Source: Dryocola clanedunensis
Lineage (GTDB): Bacteria > Pseudomonadota > Gammaproteobacteria > Enterobacterales > Enterobacteriaceae
DNA length: 64,000 bases
Assembly: GCF_025215155.1 (NCBI RefSeq)
Contig: NZ_JALHAM010000112.1
Direction: 5' to 3' (one strand)
Shown: positions 43,484-52,271 of the stretch, piece by piece
Layout of the letters: each line of letters opens with the position of its first letter
Position numbering within the stretch: position 1 is the first letter of the stretch
The notes under the pieces: model-generated
Seen by the model: the letters and a program-made list of their open reading frames with translations, nothing else
Told to the model about the DNA's origin: nothing
Databases searched by the model: none
Made by a program: the position numbers and the translations under genes

Positions 43484-43699
43484 TAGACATTAAATACCAA
43501 CCCTATAAACACAACCTCTCTAAAAATAATATTTAAACAACCTGCATCAAATGTATAATCCAGCCTACCTCAGGCGATCTGATAGATATATTATTCATTC
43601 AGCCATACCCCAAGACATTATATTCATCCGCCCTGGTGCAAATATAAAGACAATCACCTCATTTCCTTCGTTTTTAGTCATCAGTTACCGCCCTTCAAT

Positions 43700-43726
43700 T
43701 ACAGTCTCCGGCACGCCTGCCGATAA
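43700..43726 (+). promoter_or_regulatory. FliA (sigma-28) promoter of chemoreceptor 1
   Basis: TACAGTCT-N11-GCCGATAA: perfect -10 octamer and 6 of 8 bases of the TAAAGTTT -35 element, at exact 11-bp spacing, 50 bp before the start codon. Confidence 0.75.
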
Positions 43727-43775
43727 CTACAAAAATTAAAATATCGATTATGAAAAACTTGCACAGGAGAAGGGC

Positions 43776-45344
43776 TTGAAAAATTTGAAAATAAGCGTAG
43801 GACTGGTGACTATCCTGGCTATCTTTACGTTGATGCTGGTGCTTGCCAGTGGAATAGGGTTGTATTTCCTTAAAACGAATAATAACGATTTGGAAAAGCT
43901 GCATATCAACGCGAATGAGCAGAAGGCGCTGAATGCAACCCGTGATGCCTTCGCCCGCGGACGCGGCTTCTTTGATAAGGCCTCGCAGGCAATCATTCAT
44001 CATGAAAATGTTAATATCCAGAAATTGCAAACGGGCATGCTGGACGCACAGCGCAATGCATCCCGTGAATTTGGTATTTTCTTAAAAACACCCGGCCTCT
44101 CTAATACGCATCCAGAGATTGGGGAACGGATGCAAAAAGCACATGACAATATGGCTGCCATGATGAGGAGTAGTGCAGAAAGTCTGACGGCTTATGATGA
44201 CGCTGAGGGATTCAATCAATCACTGATCGCAACAACCCCAGGCAGGATGAACACACGAGCAGCCTGGGATAAAGAATATAAGTCTTACATCATCGCTACC
44301 CAGGCGGCTCTGGATAATATCGTCGAACAAAGTAACAAATCTTATACTGTCGCAGTAGTAGTCATGTCGCTTCTGCTGGGCGTGGCAGTTCTGCTGTTTA
44401 TTATTGCCCACTTCTGGCTGCGCAAAATCCTGGTGCGTCCTCTGCAAACCGTTGCCCTGCATTTTGACGAGATCGGTAAAGGTGACCTTACCGGCACGAT
44501 TCATGTAGAAAACCACAATGAGATAGGTCTGCTGTGTGAGGCGTTACAGCAGATGCAGGCTGGGCTAAGGGAGACGGTGACCAACATTCGCCAGGGCGCA
44601 GAATCTATCAATATTGGCACCCAGGAAATCGCCAGCGGCAATGGCGATCTGTCCAGCCGCACCGAGCAGCAGGCGGCGGCGGTCGTTGAAACGGCGGCCA
44701 GCATGGAGCAGATCTCCTCGACCGTCAAACTGAATACCGACAATGCGCGCCATGCGTCGAATATGTTCCAGGAGACGGCATCCGTTGCTGCTGAAGGTGA
44801 AGTCCAGATGCAGGGGATGATGGAGAAAATGACCGTCATCAGCCAGAGCGCGCAGAAAATGGTTGATATCATCAGCGTTATCGACGGCATTGCCTTCCAG
44901 ACCAACATTCTCGCCCTGAATGCCGCAGTAGAAGCCGCCCGTGCTGGGCAGTCCGGCCGTGGATTTGCCGTTGTCGCAGGAGAAGTTCGCAACCTCGCAA
45001 AACGTTGTACCGACTCGGCTAAAGAGATCAGCACGCTGATTAACGAGTCTACGCAGTACATTGTGGAAGGGACGGAGCTGGCGGACAAAACAAGCAAGAT
45101 CATTGTCGATATCAGCTCGGCGGTAGGTAAAGCGAACGCTATGATGGAGAACATCGCGCAGGCTTCCGAAGAACAGAACCGCGGCGTTGAACAAATCCGG
45201 GTAGCCATTACCCAGATGGATGAAGTGACTCAACAAAATGCGGCGCTGGTAGAAGAAGTGGCTGTCACGGCGCAGGGTGTGGAAGGCCAGGCTAATCTGC
45301 TGGCTCGCGCTGTTTCAACCTTTAAGCTCAGCCCGGGATACTAA
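43776..45344 (+). CDS. methyl-accepting chemotaxis protein 1 of tandem triplet
   Basis: 522 residues from a TTG codon with AGGAGAAGG just upstream; no ATG fits. Transmembrane helix about 7-30, a periplasmic helical ligand domain (about 31-188, Tar/Tsr-like length), second helix about 189-213, HAMP, then the signalling helical hairpin with tip VIDGIAFQTNILALNAAVEAARAG near 365-390. Methylation-helix Glu/Gln pairs are present. The C-terminus ends FKLSPGY, without the NWETF-type pentapeptide that tethers CheR/CheB, so it probably relies on assistance from other receptors. Ligand unknown. Confidence 0.92.
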   Translation: MKNLKISVGLVTILAIFTLMLVLASGIGLYFLKTNNNDLEKLHINANEQKALNATRDAFARGRGFFDKASQAIIHHENVNIQKLQTGMLDAQRNASREFGIFLKTPGLSNTHPEIGERMQKAHDNMAAMMRSSAESLTAYDDAEGFNQSLIATTPGRMNTRAAWDKEYKSYIIATQAALDNIVEQSNKSYTVAVVVMSLLLGVAVLLFIIAHFWLRKILVRPLQTVALHFDEIGKGDLTGTIHVENHNEIGLLCEALQQMQAGLRETVTNIRQGAESINIGTQEIASGNGDLSSRTEQQAAAVVETAASMEQISSTVKLNTDNARHASNMFQETASVAAEGEVQMQGMMEKMTVISQSAQKMVDIISVIDGIAFQTNILALNAAVEAARAGQSGRGFAVVAGEVRNLAKRCTDSAKEISTLINESTQYIVEGTELADKTSKIIVDISSAVGKANAMMENIAQASEEQNRGVEQIRVAITQMDEVTQQNAALVEEVAVTAQGVEGQANLLARAVSTFKLSPGY

Positions 45345-45711
45345 ACCTCGTGGAGTAATGAATATAAGCCAGTCATTTTCATGGCTGGCTTTTTGTAATA
45401 AGAGAGTTCTCCACTTAAGAAATAGAATCGACAAGCAATTATTCAGTACCCATGGTGATTGTCGTCTATAACCACCACCAGCATAAAATATTATCACTCA
45501 ACGTGATAATACCTCCCGCTTCGGTAATCTCCTGCCGTTCTCACCCGGCGTTATCTTTTCTCCCTCTATTAATATCCCCTTACTTTTTACCCATCATGGT
45601 TCAAATTACATCTGCCGATAACCTTGATGGATAAAAGGGTAATTCACCATCCAAACCATAAATAAAATTAAAGCAGTTAACGACAACACTATTCAGATGG
45701 AGGACATGTTT
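45345..45711 (+). promoter_or_regulatory. intergenic region with FliA -10 element for the diguanylate cyclase gene
   Basis: Perfect GCCGATAA at 45614-45621. The expected -35 position (45595-45602) matches TAAAGTTT at only 4 of 8 bases. Otherwise AT-rich with no coding sign apart from the terminator at its left end. Confidence 0.5.
45367..45394 (+). terminator. terminator of chemoreceptor 1
   Basis: AGCCAGTCA / TGGCTGGCT hairpin followed by TTTTT. Confidence 0.8.
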
Positions 45712-47238
45712 GTGCGAAAAAGAAGCAGCGCTAATGTATTCACGATGATGATGGGGATGATGCTTATCCCCTTTATCGTGCTGGCAGGACTGACATTTTT
45801 CTATACGCACTCGATGATTCGCGAGTCATTTCTGACCACAGTTCAGCGCTTTGATGACAATACATCCATAGGCTGCATTGAAATCCCTATCCGGGAAATC
45901 AGGCGATCGCTGAACTCGTTGACTCAGAATGGATTTAGAACCAAAGCCAGCGTTGATAACTACATTGCTGATAAAAATCCTCTCATGAGTTCACTGATAA
46001 AGAATGCCATGATGTCCAGCCCTTACTTTATCGCCATTATCATTTCTTCTACTGAGGATAAATTTAAATCCTACCCGGACATTCCCTTTGACTCTTTTTT
46101 AGCCAGTGAGCAATCGTGGTATCCCAAAGCTGTCGCTAAAGATAACATCTTGTTTTCCACGACAATGGTAACGGTTAACGATAAAGCTAACCAACGTACT
46201 AATCCGGTACTTATAGCAACCAAAAACCTGCTCGATGAGAATGCAAAAACCATCGGCAACATTACAGTTGGCATCAATGGTGATGAGTCCAGTGATATTT
46301 TGAAATCAAAAATCACACCGTTCTCCGGGGAATATATTGTTGCCGACAACAGTGGCCATGTGATTATGTCATCAAATAAAAGCGCAGTCTTTTCTCGTAC
46401 GGTAGAAGCTGAATGGTTGAAAAGAGCCCAAAATTTAACCGGCCATTTTATCGACAGACAAAGCGGCGACATGATTTTTTATCATGCCTATAACAACCCT
46501 GACTGGGTTGGTTTTACTATTATCCCGGCTCATGCCTACGATGAGTTATTCACCGCGCGCTACAAAATATTAATTTTAATCTGCATGGTGTGCTTTATTT
46601 TATACATCATCGGTATCTTCTTGTGCCGAAGCTATCTGATAAACTTTATCAATCTCGTCTATATGAAAGCCAATGGTCTTGATGCTGGCCCTCAGAACAG
46701 TAGCTTTGAAATGCTCTCTGACACCGTTTCAACTAAGCACCAGCAGCTCACCAATGCAAAAAAAATTGCCTCCGTCGATCCTCTGACGCTTGCCGGAACA
46801 CGCCGAAAATTTAGCGAAGACATCACCGAATTTATGAAGCAAGGGAAGCTGTTTCAGCTGGCAATCATTGATGTCGATAACTTTAAGAAAATCAATGACA
46901 GCTGGGGTCATGCCACGGGTGATATCGTGCTTCAATATGTTGTGAAAGCGGGGGAAAACATTCTTGGTCAGAAAAACCAAATCTACCGCTACGGTGGAGA
47001 GGAGTTTGTCATATTGTTCCCCGGGGAGAAGCATGAATACAGCTTAAAACTCATGGAGCTGTGGCTGGAGGATGTCGGAAACAGGACGTGGCGAGAAAGC
47101 GAGCTGCACGTGACCTTTAGCGGTGGTCTGGTTAGCTGGAAAGGTGAGAAGAGCGCTGAGCAGCTGATCGAAGCTGCGGATAAATTAATGTATACGGCCA
47201 AAGAATCCGGAAAGAACAAAATATTAAGCGAACCCTAA
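45712..47238 (+). CDS. membrane diguanylate cyclase with periplasmic Cache-like sensor
   Basis: About 508 residues from GTG 45712, preferred because GGAGGA lies 7 nt upstream; ATG 45697 and ATG 45706 are in frame but badly spaced. Helix about 7-30, a periplasmic Cache-type domain (SWYPKAVAKDNILFSTTMV; VADNSGHVIMSS), a second helix about 285-310, then a GGDEF domain. The active-site motif is GGEEF at residues 428-432, with substrate-metal Asp in IIDVDNFKKINDSWGH, so it should make c-di-GMP. The RxxD inhibitory site that normally stands 5 residues before GGEEF is missing. FliA-type -10 element upstream. Confidence 0.9.
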   Translation: MRKRSSANVFTMMMGMMLIPFIVLAGLTFFYTHSMIRESFLTTVQRFDDNTSIGCIEIPIREIRRSLNSLTQNGFRTKASVDNYIADKNPLMSSLIKNAMMSSPYFIAIIISSTEDKFKSYPDIPFDSFLASEQSWYPKAVAKDNILFSTTMVTVNDKANQRTNPVLIATKNLLDENAKTIGNITVGINGDESSDILKSKITPFSGEYIVADNSGHVIMSSNKSAVFSRTVEAEWLKRAQNLTGHFIDRQSGDMIFYHAYNNPDWVGFTIIPAHAYDELFTARYKILILICMVCFILYIIGIFLCRSYLINFINLVYMKANGLDAGPQNSSFEMLSDTVSTKHQQLTNAKKIASVDPLTLAGTRRKFSEDITEFMKQGKLFQLAIIDVDNFKKINDSWGHATGDIVLQYVVKAGENILGQKNQIYRYGGEEFVILFPGEKHEYSLKLMELWLEDVGNRTWRESELHVTFSGGLVSWKGEKSAEQLIEAADKLMYTAKESGKNKILSEP

Positions 47239-47743
47239 ATCATTTTCGCATGCATTAAAAATGCCATCTCATTCGAGTTGGCTTTTAAGCTCAGACATAG
47301 AGGTCGTCCCCATTACGTTGTGTAAAATTTTATTCATGGCGTTAGGTTCAGCATCATGTTCAGCACATCATGCATAAGTAAAGAAAGGAAAAATCTCTGC
47401 CAACAGCAGGCACATTAGTCAAAGCTTTGTTTATACTTACCCCTCCTTTCAGAACATTCTCTTTAATTTAACCATCTTAAATATTGTTTTAAAAAAATTG
47501 ATGATAAACTCATCCTCTACGCGTCTTATTGAACAATATCTACCCAGTACTATCAACTACGCCCTACGCCCCCACCTGCACACAGAAAAACAAAAACAAA
47601 CCTTATTGCAAATAAAAAGTTAATAACTGCAAACAGACGCCTAATCACACTTCATTACCTGTTATGTCTCATTTTAAAACTAAACCTGCCGATACCCATA
47701 AAGGATAAAAGATTTATCGTGCATAGTTCACAAGGAGAACGGT
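47239..47743 (+). promoter_or_regulatory. 505-bp intergenic region with DGC terminator and FliA -10 element of chemoreceptor 2
   Basis: A GCCATCTC / GAGTTGGC hairpin with TTTT (47263-47286) ends the cyclase gene. GCCGATAC at 47688-47695 is a one-mismatch FliA -10, with a poor -35. The remaining AT-rich sequence shows no gene. Confidence 0.5.
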
Positions 47744-49306
47744 TTGAAAAACTTAAAAATTAGCGTGGGGTTAATCAGCGTCATTGCTGTATTTACAATG
47801 ATGCTGATGTTGTCCAGCGGGCTTGGACTCTATTTTCTGAAGAACAATAATCAAGATCTAAAAAAACTGAACAATAATGCCAATGAGCAAAAAGCGTTGA
47901 ACTTGACTCGAAATGCTTTTGTCCGCGCTCGTGCACTCATTAACACCGCTGCACAGGCGAAAATTCATCAGGAGCGTGTTGATATTCCTAAAGCTCAGGC
48001 TGAAGCCCAGGCTGAATTACGCATTGCTGACGAACAGTTTGGGAATTACTTAAAAATTCCAGGTCTCGATCAGACTTATCCCGAACTAGGGGTAAGGATG
48101 CAAAAGGCTTATGACCAACAAAAAGCGACGCTGACAAAAAATGTGGGTAGTCTGACCGCAGATGCTGAAACTTTAAGACAGATTGTCATCAATAGCGTCG
48201 CGACAACGAAGAAAACGAGCCAAAACTGGGAGAAGGTGTATCAGGAATACATCGGCGCTACCCAGGCTAGCCTCGACAAGACTGTCGAACAGAGTAACAG
48301 CTCATATCATTTCGCTGTGGTGATGATGTCTGTAATGCTGGCAGTAGCCATTATTCTTTTCTTCACAACCCACCTCTGGCTGCGCAAAATCCTGGTGCGT
48401 CCTCTGCAAACCGTTGCCCTGCATTTTGACGAGATCGGTAAAGGTGACCTCACCGGCGATATTCACGTAGAAAATCGCAATGAAATAGGTTTGCTGTGCG
48501 AATCTTTGCAGCAGATGCAGGCCGGGCTGAAGGAAACCGTGACCAGCATTCGTCAGGGCGCAGAATCTATCAATATTGGCACCCAGGAAATCGCCAGCGG
48601 CAATGGCGATTTGTCCAGCCGCACCGAGCAGCAGGCGGCGGCGGTCGTTGAAACGGCGGCCAGCATGGAGCAGATCTCCTCGACCGTCAAACTGAATACG
48701 GATAACGCCCGCCTTGCCTCGACGATGTTCCAGGATACGGCGTCCATTGCTTCTGAAGGTGAAGTCCAGATGCAGGGGATGATGGAGAAAATGACCGTCA
48801 TCAGCCAGAGCGCGCAGAAAATGGTTGATATCATCAGCGTTATCGACGGCATTGCCTTCCAGACCAACATCCTCGCCCTGAATGCCGCGGTGGAAGCCGC
48901 CCGTGCTGGACAGTCCGGCCGTGGATTTGCCGTTGTCGCAGGAGAAGTTCGCAACCTCGCAAAACGTTGTACTGACTCGGCTAAAGAGATCAGCACGCTG
49001 ATTAACGAGTCTACGCAGTACATTGTGGAAGGGACAGAGCTGGCGGACAAAACAAGCAAGGTCATTGTCGATATCAGCTCGGCGGTAGGTAAAGCGAACG
49101 CCATGATGGAGAACATCGCGCAGGCTTCCGAAGAACAGAACCGTGGCGTTGAACAAATCCGGGTAGCCATTACCCAGATGGATGAAGTGACTCAACAAAA
49201 TGCGGCGCTGGTAGAAGAAGTGGCTGTCACGGCGCAGGGTGTGGAAGGCCAGGCTAATCTGCTGGCTCGCGCTGTTTCAACCTTTAAGCTCAGCCCGGGA
49301 TACTAA
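47744..49306 (+). CDS. methyl-accepting chemotaxis protein 2 of tandem triplet
   Basis: 520 residues, TTG start with AAGGAGAAC upstream. Same plan as receptor 1. The periplasmic helices (about 31-190) differ strongly (QKALNLTRNAFVRARALINTA...), while from the HAMP region (LRKILVRPLQTVALHFDEIGKGDL) to the C-terminus the protein and DNA are almost identical to receptor 1. Ends FKLSPGY, no CheR/CheB-binding pentapeptide. A different ligand with shared signalling output is the simplest reading. Confidence 0.92.
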   Translation: MKNLKISVGLISVIAVFTMMLMLSSGLGLYFLKNNNQDLKKLNNNANEQKALNLTRNAFVRARALINTAAQAKIHQERVDIPKAQAEAQAELRIADEQFGNYLKIPGLDQTYPELGVRMQKAYDQQKATLTKNVGSLTADAETLRQIVINSVATTKKTSQNWEKVYQEYIGATQASLDKTVEQSNSSYHFAVVMMSVMLAVAIILFFTTHLWLRKILVRPLQTVALHFDEIGKGDLTGDIHVENRNEIGLLCESLQQMQAGLKETVTSIRQGAESINIGTQEIASGNGDLSSRTEQQAAAVVETAASMEQISSTVKLNTDNARLASTMFQDTASIASEGEVQMQGMMEKMTVISQSAQKMVDIISVIDGIAFQTNILALNAAVEAARAGQSGRGFAVVAGEVRNLAKRCTDSAKEISTLINESTQYIVEGTELADKTSKVIVDISSAVGKANAMMENIAQASEEQNRGVEQIRVAITQMDEVTQQNAALVEEVAVTAQGVEGQANLLARAVSTFKLSPGY

Positions 49307-49328
49307 AATACGCTGAGTCGCTAATAAT

Positions 49329-49360
49329 AAGATCGACCGTATTCATGCGGTTGATCTTTT
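49329..49360 (+). terminator. terminator of chemoreceptor 2
   Basis: AAGATCGACCG / CGGTTGATCTT stem with TTTTG following. Confidence 0.8.
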
Positions 49361-49562
49361 GTTTCCTGGCACCCAATTTTTTATTTTCGATCGGACAACT
49401 TATTCATTTTTATCTTAAAATAAAATAGTTCATTTTTAACTTGCCATTAAACAGCACAACAAGATCTTCAACTCCTTCGCTCCTGAATTCATAACATATC
49501 TTCCTTTTTCACAATCAATTTACATATCCTTACTTTTTATGGGTGATGTCAGACTCCGCTTT

Positions 49563-49570
49563 GCCGATAA
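49563..49570 (+). promoter_or_regulatory. FliA -10 element of chemoreceptor 3
   Basis: Perfect GCCGATAA 49 bp before the TTG start, the same distance as in receptor 1. The -35 is weak (4 of 8). The 312-bp gap holds otherwise only the receptor-2 terminator and AT-rich DNA. Confidence 0.55.
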
Positions 49571-49618
49571 CAGTTCTACGGAAAAGTTTATTTTTAAACA
49601 TCGTTACAGGAGCAGGGT

Positions 49619-51187
49619 TTGAAAAACTTAAAAATAAGCGTTGGGCTGGTCAGTATCATTGCAGCCTTTACGTTGATGTTAATTTTAGCCTGCGGATTGG
49701 GATTGCACTTCCTTCAGGTCAATAACGTCTTTCTGCAAAAACTTGATTACAATACTAATGAGCAGAAAGCATTGAACCTGGCCAGCGATGCTTTTGTCCG
49801 GGCGCGCACGATCTTTAACGCTGCCTCGCAGGCAGAAATTCATCAGGAAAGTTACGATCTTCAGAAAGCGCAACGCGCCATGCAGAATGAGTTAGGTATA
49901 GCCGATAAACAGTTCGCTATTTATGTCTCCGTTCCTGGCCTCTCCCACACCTTTCCTGAGATTGGTGAAAGAATGCATAAAGCCTATAAACAGGAGGCTG
50001 CTGCGCTAAGAAAAAATGCAGAAAGTCTGACAGCTTCTCACGATCCGCAGACATTCAAACAAATAGTTGCCGCAAACAAAGCTGACTCACTGATAGCACG
50101 CGAGGAGTGGAATAAGGAATATCTTTCCTATATTACGGCTACACAGGCCCGGGTGGCTGAATTTGTCCACAAAGCAAACCACTCTTATCACATCGCCGTG
50201 GCCGTCATGTCTGCTCTGCTGGTCCTGGCTATCGTTCTGTTCATCGCCACTTTCCTCTGGCTGCGCAAAATGCTGGTCCGTCCTCTGCAAACCGTTGCCC
50301 GCCATTTTGACGAGATCGGTCAGGGTGACCTCACCGGCGATATTCACGTAGAAAATCGTAACGAAATCGGTTTGCTGTGCGAATCTTTGCAGCAGATGCA
50401 GGCCGGGCTGAAGGAAACCGTGACCAGCATTCGCCAGGGCGCAGAATCTATCAACATTGGCACCCAGGAAATCGCCAGCGGCAATGGCGATCTGTCCAGC
50501 CGCACCGAGCAGCAGGCGGCGGCGGTCGTTGAAACGGCGGCCAGCATGGAACAGATTTCTTCAACCGTAAAACAGAATACTGATAACGCCCGCCATGCGT
50601 CGACGATGTTCCAGCAGACGGCGACCATCGCTGCTGAAGGTGAAGTCCAGATGCAGGGGATGATGGAGAAGATGACCGTCATCACCCAGAGCGCGCAGAA
50701 AATGGTTGATATCATCAGCGTTATCGACGGCATTGCCTTCCAGACCAACATTCTCGCCCTGAATGCAGCGGTAGAAGCCGCCCGAGCTGGACAGTCCGGC
50801 CGCGGATTTGCCGTTGTCGCAGGAGAAGTTCGTAACCTCGCAAAACGTTGTACCGACTCGGCCAAGGAGATTAGCACGCTGATTAACGAATCGACGCAGT
50901 ACATCGAAGAAGGGACAGAGCTTGCGGACAAAACAAGCAAGGTGATTATCGACATCAGCTCGGCGGTGGGTAAAGCTAACGCCATGATGGAGAACATCGC
51001 GCAGGCTTCCGAAGAACAGAACCGTGGCGTCGAGCAGATCCGGGTAGCCATTACCCAGATGGATGAAGTTACCCAGCAGAATGCCGCGCTGGTGGAAGAA
51101 GTGGCTGCCACTGCGCAAGGTGTAGAGGGCCAGGCTAACCTGCTGGCTCGCGCTGTTTCAACCTTTAAACTCAATGCCGGGTACTAA
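49619..51187 (+). CDS. methyl-accepting chemotaxis protein 3 of tandem triplet
   Basis: 522 residues, TTG start with AGGAGCAGG upstream. Helices about 7-30 and 190-214, and a periplasmic domain unlike those of receptors 1 and 2 beyond the first helix (FNAASQAEIHQESYDLQKAQ). The cytoplasmic half is nearly identical to theirs, with scattered changes (KQNTDNARHAS, QYIEEGTELA). C-terminus FKLNAGY, again no tethering pentapeptide. Confidence 0.92.
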   Translation: MKNLKISVGLVSIIAAFTLMLILACGLGLHFLQVNNVFLQKLDYNTNEQKALNLASDAFVRARTIFNAASQAEIHQESYDLQKAQRAMQNELGIADKQFAIYVSVPGLSHTFPEIGERMHKAYKQEAAALRKNAESLTASHDPQTFKQIVAANKADSLIAREEWNKEYLSYITATQARVAEFVHKANHSYHIAVAVMSALLVLAIVLFIATFLWLRKMLVRPLQTVARHFDEIGQGDLTGDIHVENRNEIGLLCESLQQMQAGLKETVTSIRQGAESINIGTQEIASGNGDLSSRTEQQAAAVVETAASMEQISSTVKQNTDNARHASTMFQQTATIAAEGEVQMQGMMEKMTVITQSAQKMVDIISVIDGIAFQTNILALNAAVEAARAGQSGRGFAVVAGEVRNLAKRCTDSAKEISTLINESTQYIEEGTELADKTSKVIIDISSAVGKANAMMENIAQASEEQNRGVEQIRVAITQMDEVTQQNAALVEEVAATAQGVEGQANLLARAVSTFKLNAGY

Positions 51188-51210
51188 AATGTTCTGAGTT
51201 ATCGTTATAG

Positions 51211-51234
51211 AGCCAGTCATGAACATGACTGGCT
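51211..51234 (+). terminator. hairpin after chemoreceptor 3
   Basis: AGCCAGTCA / TGACTGGCT, the same stem sequence as after receptor 1, with a weak T-run. The rest of the 339-bp gap is AT-rich and must contain the promoter of the repeat-protein gene; I cannot define it. Confidence 0.65.
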
Positions 51235-51526
51235 TTGTATATTTAATAATATCAAATTCAATAATGTAAATTTTATGGTATTGAAAACACTTCCCTTCGA
51301 TGAAAATAAATTATTGGAAAATTATTTTTCTCTAACCGTTAGACGTTATAACAAGCACACGGCAACCATTTAAAGTTAATAGCGTATCCAGACAGATAAT
51401 TTATCGGCCCACATCGTGTACTAATTCACCAATTGTTAACCCACACTAAAATTAAGACTTTTTACATTGTAGGTTGCATAGAGAGAAAATAGAGTTGCGA
51501 CTGGACTCTGAAAAAAGGAAATTCAA

Positions 51527-52204
51527 ATGAAAAAGACAGCAATCGCAATGTCACTCATGTTTATGACTACTGGCGCTATGGCTGCGGGTGAAATGCAGCA
51601 TGCCACAGATGAAACGGTTAGTGCAGCCCACGCTGGTGCAGATACAGCAAAAGAAAAACTGCAGCAGACTGAAAACCGCACTCAGGAAGCGATGACCGAA
51701 GCGCAGAGCGACGGTTCTGCCACTGACAAATTAAAGCTGGATGGGCAAAAAGCCTGGAACAGCACCAAAGAAGGCAGCCAGAAAGCCTGGGATGCTACCA
51801 AAGAAGGCACTGAAAAAGCCGTAAACAGCACCAAAGAAGGCAGCCAGAAGGCCTGGAGTGCTACCAAAGAAGGCACGACGAAAGCCGTAAACAGCACCAA
51901 GGAAGGTAGCCAGAAGCTCTGGGATAAAACCAAAGAAGGCACGACGAAAGCCGTAAACAGCACCAAGGAAGGTAGCCAGAAAGTCTGGGATAAAACCAAA
52001 GAAGGTACGGCGAACGCCGTAAGCAGCACTAAGGAAGGCAGCCAGAAAGCCTGGGATGCTACCAAAGAAGGCACGGCGAAAGCCGTAAGCAGCACCAAGG
52101 AAGGCAGCCAGAAAGCCTGGGATGCTACCAAAGAAACAACAACTCAGGCACTGGACAGCACCAAAACTGGTGCAGAAAATGTGACAAGCAGCGTGACTGA
52201 ATAA
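51527..52204 (+). CDS. exported 11-residue-repeat (LEA-like) protein
   Basis: 225 residues. Signal peptide about 1-20 (MKKTAIAMSLMFMTTGAMAA), a short helical linker, then from about residue 70 to 205 thirteen consecutive 11-residue units of the form KAW(D/N)(A/S)TKEG(S/T)x, alternating W-type and V-type so that the period is also 22. The sequence is Lys/Glu/Thr/Ser-rich, with one aromatic or aliphatic residue per unit, predicting an amphipathic helix like group 3 LEA proteins or apolipoprotein-type repeats. Location should be the periplasm. AAAGGAAA box before the ATG. Function unknown: desiccation/osmotic protection, membrane-surface binding or a periplasmic spacer are possibilities. Confidence 0.85.
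   Translation: MKKTAIAMSLMFMTTGAMAAGEMQHATDETVSAAHAGADTAKEKLQQTENRTQEAMTEAQSDGSATDKLKLDGQKAWNSTKEGSQKAWDATKEGTEKAVNSTKEGSQKAWSATKEGTTKAVNSTKEGSQKLWDKTKEGTTKAVNSTKEGSQKVWDKTKEGTANAVSSTKEGSQKAWDATKEGTAKAVSSTKEGSQKAWDATKETTTQALDSTKTGAENVTSSVTE
51742..52137 (+). repeat. 33/66-bp tandem repeat inside the LEA-like gene
   Basis: About six 66-bp units (two 33-bp halves each) encoding the 11-residue units. Neighbouring units are nearly identical at the DNA level, for example GGTAGCCAGAAGCTCTGGGA versus GGTAGCCAGAAAGTCTGGGA, so copy number probably varies between strains. Confidence 0.85.
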
Positions 52205-52235
52205 CAATAAAATTGTTAAAATTCAGCTAATTAAT

Positions 52236-52265
52236 AAATGGCCGGGAGGAAACTTCCAGCCATTT
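52236..52265. terminator. bidirectional hairpin between repeat-protein gene and PAS chemoreceptor
   Basis: AAATGGC / GCCATTT outer stem with a mostly paired inner stem, between two convergent genes. Confidence 0.65.
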
Positions 52266-52271
52266 AAGCAT

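Noticed and set aside
51742..52137. CRISPR-like periodic repeat
   Set aside because: The 33/66-bp units are contiguous and in frame, without unique spacers; they code for the 11-residue protein repeat.
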